Assembly: GCA_944363685.1 (NCBI GenBank)
Contig: CALVUV010000014.1
Span: 1-17,004, forward strand
DNA length: 17,004 nucleotides
Source: an uncultured Bacilli bacterium
GTDB lineage: Bacteria; Bacillota_I; Bacilli_A; RF39; UBA660
Direction of reading: 5' to 3'
Shown here: one piece after another, positions 5,939-12,690 of the stretch
Layout: each line of letters opens with the position of its first letter
How positions within the stretch are numbered: position 1 is the first letter of the stretch
Made by a program: the position numbers and the translations under genes
The notes under the pieces: model-generated
Seen by the model: the letters and a program-made list of their open reading frames with translations, nothing else
Told to the model about the DNA's origin: nothing
The model's database searches: none

Positions 5939-7786
5939 TTAGGGTAATTCCAAGGTAAATGGATTATTTTTAGTACCATCTCCACCTGTTATTATGACGT
6001 TAGATTTTAGATTAAAAGCAGGTTTGATGCCATAAAAGAGAGGATATCCATTACTAGCAGCTGTACCATTAGAATTACTATAATATATGTGTGTTGGACT
6101 ATTAATAGTAAGTAACCAGTAATTAGAGTTATTATTATTCTGATTAAACTGACCTGACATTAATTCACCAAATCTTAGTAATCCAACTTTAACATCTGCT
6201 GTAATTGAAGTTGTACTACTCATATTAATATCTGTATATTTTGCTAATTTATAACTAATACCATTTCCTACTGTTCCTATATACCATGTTGTATTATCTT
6301 CAATCATATTACTATAATTATTTCCTACATAATTTATTAAATATTCCTCATTTAGAAATATACCTATAGTACTTGTACTTGAAAATGTATCATTATTTCC
6401 AAAATTAGTTGTTTTAAAAATTCCTGAATTTTTAAGTGGTTCGGCACTGACTATTTTTGTTCCTAATCCATTTTCGTGACTTACTATTCTATACAAATTA
6501 TTTTCTCCTGTTCCAAAGTGAATATATTCTCCACTGTATCTACTCGAAAGAAGTGTACCTGATAGTTTTGTATCATTATCTCCGTTTAAGCGATAAGGAT
6601 TATCTAATGTTCCATCACCATCTATGATGCGAACGCTAGATTTTAGATTTATGGACGGGCGGACGCCGTACGCGCCAGACGGCCTATCGCGGTTCACGCC
6701 ACCATTGATGCTGACGTAACGCACGTTAGACGTACTATATGGTGTTAAAGTCCACCAATAAAGTCCATTATTTAAATAACCATTACTATAAGTTGTTCCT
6801 CTAAAACTCTCTTGATACTCATACACATTAAGTAGTCCTACAGGTACTGTTACTGTTGCCTCCCCATTAGGTCTTTCTATGCTTCCTAAATCAGTTGAAT
6901 CCATTGTAGCATCCCATACACTATCTGTTACCAAAAAACTTTCATAATCTCTTAAATTACCTAAGAAACCATCTACACTTGTATCATTTAACCAATCTTC
7001 CATATAACTACCTTCAAAAGCAGTTTGATTCTCGGGATTGTATATAATTGCACTTATATTCCACTGAGTAACTAACTTAACTGTTTTCTCTTCATTATTA
7101 ACTGATACCGCTCTCCATAACTTCCCACTATACCAGATATAATTATTTGGATCTTCTCCTGTTATAAATGTATCCTCTCCATCATTATATTGATTTTCTT
7201 TTGGAATGTTATCAAGTAAAACTGTTGCAACTTCTTTCTCTCTTTCTTGACTAACTTCTACTCTTAACTTACCACTAAATACTTGACCACTATAATTTCC
7301 ATCTACTTCATCTGTTATCCATAGATTTAATTTATATTTATTGATAGTCTTTCCTTCTATTGTTCCACTATCTAATACTCTATTAGGATTAGAACCTATC
7401 TTGGTAAGCAATGTCGCTCCACTATCAGCACCATTTTTATTTAGATTATACTTTAAATACTTATCATCTATTCTTGTATCTGTCTCTCCTATAGTATTAT
7501 CATCCAAATATATTGTATAATCAACTGCATTACTTCCATTATTAATTAACTCAAAAGTTGAACCATCTAAAGACATTCCTTTACTATCACTTATACCTAC
7601 TGCATTATCTAAACTTATCCCTTCACTTGTTTCATCTAATACTAACTCTAACTCTCCTACTTTTACTATATTATCAGTACCATTTAACTGAGTAGAAAAA
7701 TAAGCATAAGTTAATGCTAACAATAGAATTAATACTATTAATACACTTATAATTATTACTGTTATTTTCTTCTTTTTATCTTCCAT
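5939..7786 (-). CDS. Surface protein: SipW-type N-terminus, camelysin-like domain and two CLec/DUF6273-like modules
   Basis: 615 aa. Lys-rich start, hydrophobic helix at about 8-30 ending in TYAYFS, the hallmark of SipW-processed or SipW-like signal peptides. Residues about 40-180 form a camelysin/TasA-like beta domain. Two related modules follow, at about 203-400 and 408-615. Each starts with a YxxxxxxLxRxVS-type strand pair and ends with GV/IRP- or GIKP-, NLKS-V and GDGT. Module 1 has WWTLTPY followed by residues 352-378, whose codons are strikingly GC-rich (6653-6733), ending in YGVRPS. In CLec folds this stretch forms the exposed ligand-binding face, and in DGR targets it is the variable part. 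Module 2 lacks the GC patch. ATG 7784-7786 follows AAAGGAG. The protein is probably an exported, displayed binder; ligand unknown. An attenuator-like leader lies upstream. No clear terminator follows. Confidence 0.75.
   Translation of the reverse strand: MEDKKKKITVIIISVLIVLILLLALTYAYFSTQLNGTDNIVKVGELELVLDETSEGISLDNAVGISDSKGMSLDGSTFELINNGSNAVDYTIYLDDNTIGETDTRIDDKYLKYNLNKNGADSGATLLTKIGSNPNRVLDSGTIEGKTINKYKLNLWITDEVDGNYSGQVFSGKLRVEVSQEREKEVATVLLDNIPKENQYNDGEDTFITGEDPNNYIWYSGKLWRAVSVNNEEKTVKLVTQWNISAIIYNPENQTAFEGSYMEDWLNDTSVDGFLGNLRDYESFLVTDSVWDATMDSTDLGSIERPNGEATVTVPVGLLNVYEYQESFRGTTYSNGYLNNGLYWWTLTPYSTSNVRYVSINGGVNRDRPSGAYGVRPSINLKSSVRIIDGDGTLDNPYRLNGDNDTKLSGTLLSSRYSGEYIHFGTGENNLYRIVSHENGLGTKIVSAEPLKNSGIFKTTNFGNNDTFSSTSTIGIFLNEEYLINYVGNNYSNMIEDNTTWYIGTVGNGISYKLAKYTDINMSSTTSITADVKVGLLRFGELMSGQFNQNNNNSNYWLLTINSPTHIYYSNSNGTAASNGYPLFYGIKPAFNLKSNVIITGGDGTKNNPFTLELP
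5996..6013 (-). repeat. Direct repeat copy B (module 2)
   Basis: On the coding strand this 18-mer (AATCTAAAATCTAACGTC) matches copy A at 6632-6649 in 16 of 18 positions. It encodes NLKSNV in module 2, which matches NLKSSV in module 1. Confidence 0.8.
6632..6649 (-). repeat. Direct repeat copy A (module 1)
   Basis: AATCTAAAATCTAGCGTT on the coding strand, 3 nt downstream of the GC-rich patch. It shares its first 13 bases exactly with copy B. Codon use is otherwise dissimilar between the modules, so this short block stands out. Confidence 0.8.
6653..6733 (-). other. GC-rich patch, candidate hypervariable region (DGR variable-repeat-like)
   Basis: These 81 nt encode residues 352-378 of the surface protein. 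By my count 52 of 81 bases are G or C (64%), 21 of 27 codons end in G or C, and only 13 bases of the coding strand are A. The surrounding gene is about one-third GC and A-rich. The 3' end (GGCGTCCGCCCGTCC, 6653-6667) contains no A and resembles the GC-rich block at the 3' border of DGR variable repeats. No template repeat is visible in this window. Confidence 0.55.
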
Positions 7787-7809
7787 AATTTACTCCTTTC
7801 ATACAATGC

Positions 7810-7844
7810 AAAAAAGAATAGAATTCTCCTACTCTATTCTTTTT
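7810..7844 (-). terminator. Intrinsic-terminator hairpin inside the surface-gene leader (possible attenuator)
   Basis: A 12-bp inverted repeat (7811-7822 / 7833-7844) with a 10-nt loop is followed on the minus strand by T6. It lies 24 nt upstream of the surface-gene ATG, leaving no room for a promoter between. Transcripts of that gene must therefore read through it, unless it only ends the upstream 370-aa gene. Confidence 0.75.
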
Positions 7845-7880
7845 CCACTATGAAAGAAAGTAATTTTATTACTTAGTTTA

Positions 7881-7931
7881 CTAGTAAATTGCCCCCCCCC
7901 AGGTAACATTTTGTATACATAGTCTTCTCAT
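7881..7931 (-). CDS. Possible 16-aa leader peptide containing the G9 run
   Basis: The open frame is ATG at 7929-7931 to TAG at 7881-7883, reading MRRLCIQNVTWGGAIY. An SD-like AAGAAGG lies 7 nt upstream, right after the stop of the 370-aa gene, so re-initiation is plausible. The nine-G run lies in codons 11-14. With eight G the frame would instead run on for 21 codons and stop at 7829-7831, in the loop of the terminator hairpin. With ten G it would stop soon after, at TAA. The peptide has no family. It is supported only by SD, position and its relation to the hairpin. Confidence 0.35.
   Translation of the reverse strand: MRRLCIQNVTWGGAIY
7892..7900. repeat. Nine-base G/C homopolymer in the surface-gene leader
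   Basis: A run of nine C on the plus strand (G9 in the transcript) in otherwise AT-rich intergenic DNA. It is the longest G/C homopolymer I see in the window. Such runs are known slippage sites in phase-variable surface genes. Confidence 0.9.
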
Positions 7932-7946
7932 TATTTTACCTTCTTT

Positions 7947-9059
7947 CTAATCTAATTTTTCTTGCAATTCTTTTAATTTACTTAAGAATTCATTAGTCTT
8001 TCTAATCTCATCATCAAACTTCTGTAAGTTAGCAGTATTCTCTAACTCTAAAGTAGTATTCTTCTTTACAGGCTCCTCTATCCCATAAATAGGACTAATA
8101 ATAGGACTAGGATGATAAGTACTATTACTTTGACTATAAGCTACTGTAGTAGTCTTATTATTACCTAACTTAGAATTTAAGAAGTCATCAATAGATAATT
8201 TATTATTACTCTCAAGTTTATCTTCTTCTGCTTCTAATACTTCTACATTTTCTTTACTATTTTTATATCTTTCTTCTAATTCACTAATACTTATAGGTTC
8301 ATTACCATCATCTTGATATTGTGTAACCTCATTCTGTTCAGTAATAGTCTTACCTTTAGCAATTAACTCATCTAAACTAATAATAGCATTCTCTTCTTGT
8401 TCACTCTCATACTTAGTAAGTTCTATATTCTCTTCTTTCTCTTCATTTTCTATCCTTCTTAACTCTTCTGTAATTCTCTCTAACTCTTGTTGAGCTTCTG
8501 TCTTAGTATATACTTCATCTTTATATTTAATAACTTCTTCTTCATTCTTAGGTGCATCTACTGGAGTAATAACACTAGGTTCAACTATTTCTACAGCTTC
8601 TTCAAATTTATCATTTAATTTTAAGCTATCATTACTAACAACATTATCTTCTTTAACATCTATAATAGTAGGTTTAACTTCAACAGAACTAACAGTATCA
8701 TTTCCTATAACAATTTCATTTACAGGCTCTTCTATTTTCTTAGGTTCTTCAACAATAGTAGGTTCTACCTTAATAGGTGCTTCTACTTTAAAAGGTTCAA
8801 CCTCTATTTTAACAACTTTCTCTTCTTTAACCTCTGGAACTTTTTCAACTTTTTCCTCTTCTTTTTTTAATTCATCATGAACTTCTCTTACTAATTTATT
8901 TAATTCCATCGTATTATTTTGAAGTTTCTTTTTCTGTTCATGTTTCTTCATATATTCTATAAACCATAAAACAACATAAGCAGCTATTATAATACCTAAT
9001 ATAACTAAAACTATAATAACCTCTCTTGTCGCTAAAAACTCTAATATATCATTACCCAT
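7947..9059 (-). CDS. Membrane-anchored, Glu/Lys-rich cytoplasmic protein, unknown function
   Basis: 370 aa. A TM helix at about residues 13-36 is followed by basic residues (EYMKKHEQKKK), then a short coiled coil and a long Glu/Lys/Val-Pro-rich low-complexity part (about 65-180). A second helical segment follows (about 185-215, KTEAQQELERITEELRRIENEE), then linear motifs such as ISLDELIAKGK and LSIDDFLNSKLG, and a C-terminal coiled coil. The layout recalls division or envelope scaffold proteins with an N-terminal anchor, but I do not recognise the family. I place the start at ATG 9057-9059; GAGGTG (9066-9071) is its SD. An in-frame GTG at 9066-9068 lies inside that SD. It ends just before the surface-gene leader and may be co-transcribed with it. 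It is divergent from the flippase. Confidence 0.75.
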   Translation of the reverse strand: MGNDILEFLATREVIIVLVILGIIIAAYVVLWFIEYMKKHEQKKKLQNNTMELNKLVREVHDELKKEEEKVEKVPEVKEEKVVKIEVEPFKVEAPIKVEPTIVEEPKKIEEPVNEIVIGNDTVSSVEVKPTIIDVKEDNVVSNDSLKLNDKFEEAVEIVEPSVITPVDAPKNEEEVIKYKDEVYTKTEAQQELERITEELRRIENEEKEENIELTKYESEQEENAIISLDELIAKGKTITEQNEVTQYQDDGNEPISISELEERYKNSKENVEVLEAEEDKLESNNKLSIDDFLNSKLGNNKTTTVAYSQSNSTYHPSPIISPIYGIEEPVKKNTTLELENTANLQKFDDEIRKTNEFLSKLKELQEKLD

Positions 9060-9132
9060 ATTAATCACCTCAACTACACTTGTAAATTAAGTTTAGCATA
9101 GTCTTTAATATTAAAAAAGTAGTTACACTAAA

Positions 9133-9187
9133 TTTTACAAAAATTTTTACAAATATTTTACAACACATTTTGACAAAATTTTACGAA
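9133..9187 (+). repeat. Phased TTTTAC repeats in the divergent intergenic region
   Basis: TTTTACAAA or close variants begin at 9133, 9145, 9156, 9168 (TTTTGACAA) and 9179 (TTTTACGAA), 11 or 12 nt apart. A weaker TATTTAC follows at 9192. They fill the region between the 370-aa gene and the flippase. The spacing of about one helical turn suits cooperative binding or T-tract curvature. Confidence 0.6.
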
Positions 9188-9197
9188 CATATATTTA
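9170..9197 (+). promoter_or_regulatory. Candidate promoter of the flippase gene
   Basis: A perfect TTGACA -35 (9170-9175), 16-nt spacer and TATTTA -10 (9192-9197) lie within the TTTTAC repeat array. The -10 is poor, and another AT-rich -10 closer to the start is possible. Confidence 0.35.
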
Positions 9198-9231
9198 CAT
9201 ATTTTTTAATTTACAAAGCATATATTATAGT

Positions 9232-10527
9232 ATGAAAAAGGAAACATTTATCAAATCAACAATTATTTTAATAATAGGTGGCTTTCTAACAAAAGCTTTA
9301 GGAATGATTATAAAAATTATTATGAGTAGACTAATGGGAAGTGTTGGTATTGGTCTATATATGCTAGTATTACCTACTTTTTCTCTTTTAATAGGCCTAT
9401 GTCAATTTGGTATCCCCACTGCCCTATCTAAATTAATAGCAGAAGATTCTAAAAATAATAAAAGATTACTTTTTTCTCTATTACCTATTTCTTTATTTAT
9501 AAATATTTTTATAATATCTTTTATTATTATAATTGCCCCAACTCTTGCCATTAATTTTCTTCACGAAGAACGAGCTCTTTTACCAATTCTTGCAATATGC
9601 GTAGTTTTACCCTTAACAAGTACATCAAGTATTTTAAGAAGTTATTTCTTTGGCAAACAACAAATGCTACCACACGTTACCTCTAATGTCTTAGAAGATA
9701 TTATAAGACTTATATTAATTATTATAGGTGTTCCAATCTTTATAAGTAAAGGCTTAGAAGTAGCGGTTACCTTTGTCATACTTTCTAATATTATAAGTGA
9801 ATTATCATCTATTTTAGTATTATTTTTCTTCTTACCAAAGAATCTAACTATCAAAAAGAAAGACATTGCTTTTAATAAAAACTATGCAAAAGAAGCAATG
9901 AATATAAGTATTCCCTCTACTGCAAGTCGCCTAATAGGATCATTTGGATATTTCTTAGAACCTATTATTTTAACAAGTACTCTAACTTATATAGGATATA
10001 GTTCTAATTTTATTGTCACAGAATATGGAATAATTAGTGGATTTGTTGTGCCCCTTTTACTTTTACCTTCATTTTTTACTCTTGCCATATCTCAAGCATT
10101 ACTACCTATTATATCAAAAGCAACAAGTAACAAGCATTATGGTTATGCTAAAAAGAAAATAAAACAAGGAATATTTATTTCTCTTTTAATAGGAGTCCCC
10201 GCCTCACTTGCTCTTTTCCTATTCCCAGAATTCTTTTTACAAATAGTTTACAACACTACTGAAGGTGCATCTTACATAAGATTTCTTGCTCCTATTTGCA
10301 TTTTACAGTATATACAAGCACCTTTAGCAGCATCATTAGATGCAATGGGACTAACTAAATTAGGGTTGAAAGCAACAATTATAGGCACTATTATTAGAAC
10401 TGTAACTCTACTAATTTTTTCTCTCTTAAGAATAGGAATGTGGGGACTTATCTTCTCAACAAGTTTAAATGTAATATTTACGACTTTCTATAACTTATAT
10501 CAAGTTAAAATGAGTTTAAAAAAATAA
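9232..10527 (+). CDS. SpoVB/MurJ-like polysaccharide flippase of the MOP superfamily
   Basis: 431 aa, almost wholly hydrophobic with about 12 TM helices. The N-terminus (IIGGFLTKALGMIIKIIMSRLMG) and the segment LPTFSLLIGLCQFGIPTALSKLIAE match the SpoVB/polysaccharide-export branch of the MOP superfamily. These proteins flip lipid-linked saccharides across the membrane; SpoVB serves spore cortex synthesis. At 431 aa it is shorter than the usual 500 or so, ending after about helix 12, so the last helix pair of a 14-TM member seems to be missing. The ATG 9232-9234 has no recognisable SD, unlike almost every other gene here, so weak or leaderless translation is possible. The N-terminal homology makes a later start unlikely. 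A strong terminator follows. Whether the organism sporulates cannot be told from this gene. Confidence 0.82.
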   Translation: MKKETFIKSTIILIIGGFLTKALGMIIKIIMSRLMGSVGIGLYMLVLPTFSLLIGLCQFGIPTALSKLIAEDSKNNKRLLFSLLPISLFINIFIISFIIIIAPTLAINFLHEERALLPILAICVVLPLTSTSSILRSYFFGKQQMLPHVTSNVLEDIIRLILIIIGVPIFISKGLEVAVTFVILSNIISELSSILVLFFFLPKNLTIKKKDIAFNKNYAKEAMNISIPSTASRLIGSFGYFLEPIILTSTLTYIGYSSNFIVTEYGIISGFVVPLLLLPSFFTLAISQALLPIISKATSNKHYGYAKKKIKQGIFISLLIGVPASLALFLFPEFFLQIVYNTTEGASYIRFLAPICILQYIQAPLAASLDAMGLTKLGLKATIIGTIIRTVTLLIFSLLRIGMWGLIFSTSLNVIFTTFYNLYQVKMSLKK

Positions 10528-10531
10528 AGTC

Positions 10532-10579
10532 ACTTCGCAAAATCGAAAAAATTTGCTTTTTGCGAAGTAAACTTTTTTC
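10532..10579 (+). terminator. Terminator of the flippase gene
   Basis: An 11-bp inverted repeat ACTTCGCAAAA (10532-10542) / TTTTGCGAAGT (10558-10568) has a 15-nt loop, followed by AAAC and a T run (10573-10578). It separates the flippase from the two-component operon. Confidence 0.8.
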
Positions 10580-10591
10580 AAATCCTCTTCT

Positions 10592-10619
10592 TTTACTTAT
10601 TACCATTTTAAGGTATAAT
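10592..10619 (+). promoter_or_regulatory. Promoter of the two-component operon
   Basis: A perfect TATAAT -10 (10614-10619) with a TTTACT -35 (10592-10597) at 16-nt spacing. It lies about 20 nt upstream of the response-regulator start codon and just after the flippase terminator. Confidence 0.6.
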
Positions 10620-10640
10620 AAGAAAAAAGAGGTGACACTT

Positions 10641-11312
10641 ATGCAAAAGAATAAAATCTTAATAGTAGACGATGAAGAAAATATAAGAGAAGTAATTAAA
10701 GAATATGCTAAAAATGAAAATTTCGAAGTAATAGAAGCAGATAATGGAGTTAAAGCTTTAGAATTACTAAATAATGAAAAATTTGATTTAATGGTCTTAG
10801 ATATTATGATGCCTATAATGGATGGATTTACACTTCTAAATAATATACCTAAAGAAAAAATAATACCTACTATAATATTATCAGCACGAGATGATGAAAT
10901 AGATAAGTTAGAAGGATTTGATAAAGGTATCGATGATTATCTATGCAAACCATTTTCCCCTCGTGAATTAATCGCTAGAATAAAAGCAATTATAAAAAGA
11001 ACTAAACAAGAAGTAGATATCTATACTTATAATACTTTAATTATTAATTTTAAAGAACATACTATTAAAATTGATAATAAAGAAGTTAATGTTACTCCTA
11101 AAGAATTTGAAATATTAAAATATTTCATTCACAATAAAAAACTTGCTATATCTCGAGAACAATTACTTAATAAGATATGGGGATATGATTTTTATGGTGA
11201 TGATAGAACAGTAGATACTCATATTAAAATGTTAAGAAATAATTTAGGTAAATATAGAGATTTAATTATTACAGTTAGAGGAATAGGATATAAATTTGAT
11301 GATGAAAAATAA
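10641..11312 (+). CDS. OmpR/PhoB-family response regulator
   Basis: 223 aa. The receiver domain (about 4-118) has the acidic pair Asp10/Asp11, phosphoacceptor Asp54 in VLDIMMP, Ser81 and Lys103 in CKPF. An OmpR-type winged-helix DNA-binding domain (about 128-222) has the usual TPKEFEILKYF, SREQLLNKIWGYDF, RTVDTHIKMLR and TVRGIGYKF blocks. The start is ATG 10641-10643 behind AGAGGTGA; an upstream in-frame reading would run into the flippase terminator. It overlaps the kinase gene by 14 nt, so the pair is translationally coupled. The target genes are unknown; a surface or cell-envelope stimulus is likely given the partner's topology. Confidence 0.93.
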   Translation: MQKNKILIVDDEENIREVIKEYAKNENFEVIEADNGVKALELLNNEKFDLMVLDIMMPIMDGFTLLNNIPKEKIIPTIILSARDDEIDKLEGFDKGIDDYLCKPFSPRELIARIKAIIKRTKQEVDIYTYNTLIINFKEHTIKIDNKEVNVTPKEFEILKYFIHNKKLAISREQLLNKIWGYDFYGDDRTVDTHIKMLRNNLGKYRDLIITVRGIGYKFDDEK

Positions 11313-12678
11313 ACTATCTACTAAAATATTTATCTATCTTGCTATTTTCTCTTTAGTAATATTACTATTTTTATTCTTCTTTCAAGTTATTTTTATTAAT
11401 ACTTACTATGAATGGACTAAAACTAGAACAATAAAAAATCTTGCCCAAGATATATTAATAACAGAAAATGATACTTCTCTATATACCAAATTAGATAGAG
11501 TCTCATACAAAGAAAATGTTTGTATAGAACTTACTAATTATAATGGAGATAACTTATACTCTACTTATGGCAAGAACTGTAATTTAAGAAGTAAAGCTAT
11601 TAAAAGAAATTTTATTAATAGTAATAACAAAAGTAAAACTTATAACTTAGTTAATACTTTTACTAAAGAAAAAAGCATAATGGCTGCTACTAAATTAAGT
11701 GATAATCTTTATATATTTATATCAACTTCTCTAATACCCTTAGATTCTACTATTAGTATTATAGAAGAACAATTAGTTATAGTAAGTATTGTTGTCCTAC
11801 TATTAAGTATAGTAATTGCCTATTTTATTTCTAAAAGACTATCTAATCCTATTACCAAAATATCTAAAGCTGCTAAGTTAATATCTAAAGGTAAAATGAA
11901 TACTAAATTTGAAACTGACAGTGATATTAAAGAACTTATAGATTTAACTAATTCTTTAAATAATATGAAAAATGAACTATCTAAAACAGAAGAATTACAA
12001 AAAGATTTAATGGCTAATATCTCACATGATTTAAAGACCCCTCTTACAATGATTAAAGCCTATGCTGAATTAATTAAAGATATTAATATTAATAATAAAG
12101 AAAAAACAATAAATAATTTAGATATAATTATTGAAGAAACAGATCGTCTAACTAATCTTGTTAATGATATATTAACTCTAACTAAAGTAGAAAATGACTT
12201 AGAAAAATTAGAATTAAAAGAATTTGATTTAATAAAAATAATTGAAAAAATAATAACTCACCATAATATTTATATAGAAAAAGATGCTTATAAAATAGAG
12301 TTTATTCATAAAAATATAGATAAACTAATAATTAATGCCGATCAAAAGAAAATAGAACAAGTAATATATAACTTATTAAACAATGCTCTAAACTATACAG
12401 GAGATAATAAAATAGTTATTATTGAAATAAAAGAATATAAAGACTATTATAAAGTAATGGTTAAAGATAGTGGTAAAGGTATAGAAAAAAATGAATATGA
12501 CCATATATTTGATAGATATTATCGTAGTAAGAAAAATCATAAAAGATATGTATATGGTACTGGACTAGGACTATCTATTGTAAAAAATATTTTACTACTA
12601 CATAACTATGATTATGGAGTAAAGTCAATTAAGAACAAAGGAACAACCTTTTATTTCAAAATAAAGAAAGACATCTAG
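11299..12678 (+). CDS. Membrane sensor histidine kinase
   Basis: 459 aa. TM1 at about 11-34, an extracytoplasmic sensor region of about 120 residues with two Cys (in NVCIELTN and KNCNLRS) that could form a disulfide, TM2 at about 155-180, and a HAMP linker (about 180-232). HisKA carries phospho-acceptor His243 in ISHDLKTP. The ATPase domain has the N-box from about Asn358 (NLLNNALNY), G1 DSGKG at 390-394, an F-box-like HIFDRYYR and G2 GTGLGLS at 420-426. All catalytic motifs look intact. I take ATG 11299-11301 as the start (AGGA at 11285-11288); the next codon is also ATG. It partners the regulator just upstream. Its stop overlaps that of rsmD, which converges on it. Confidence 0.93.
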   Translation: MMKNKLSTKIFIYLAIFSLVILLFLFFFQVIFINTYYEWTKTRTIKNLAQDILITENDTSLYTKLDRVSYKENVCIELTNYNGDNLYSTYGKNCNLRSKAIKRNFINSNNKSKTYNLVNTFTKEKSIMAATKLSDNLYIFISTSLIPLDSTISIIEEQLVIVSIVVLLLSIVIAYFISKRLSNPITKISKAAKLISKGKMNTKFETDSDIKELIDLTNSLNNMKNELSKTEELQKDLMANISHDLKTPLTMIKAYAELIKDININNKEKTINNLDIIIEETDRLTNLVNDILTLTKVENDLEKLELKEFDLIKIIEKIITHHNIYIEKDAYKIEFIHKNIDKLIINADQKKIEQVIYNLLNNALNYTGDNKIVIIEIKEYKDYYKVMVKDSGKGIEKNEYDHIFDRYYRSKKNHKRYVYGTGLGLSIVKNILLLHNYDYGVKSIKNKGTTFYFKIKKDI

Positions 12679-12690
12679 TCTTTCCTTTTT
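12666..12690. terminator. Bidirectional terminator spanning two stop codons
   Basis: GAAAGAC (12666-12672) / GTCTTTC (12678-12684) has a 5-nt loop, with CTTTTT after it on plus and TTTATTTT after it on minus. Its loop holds CTAG, which supplies the TAG stops of both the histidine kinase and rsmD. Confidence 0.75.

Noticed and set aside
7870..7925. Short palindromes TGTATACA and TTTACTAGTAAA in the surface-gene leader as operators
   Set aside because: They are short, AT-rich and not repeated near other genes, so chance is sufficient. The G run and hairpin are the stronger signals.
9642..9866. 74-codon minus-strand open frame inside the flippase gene
   Set aside because: It is opposite a conserved membrane protein gene, has no SD, and shows the composition expected of an antisense shadow.
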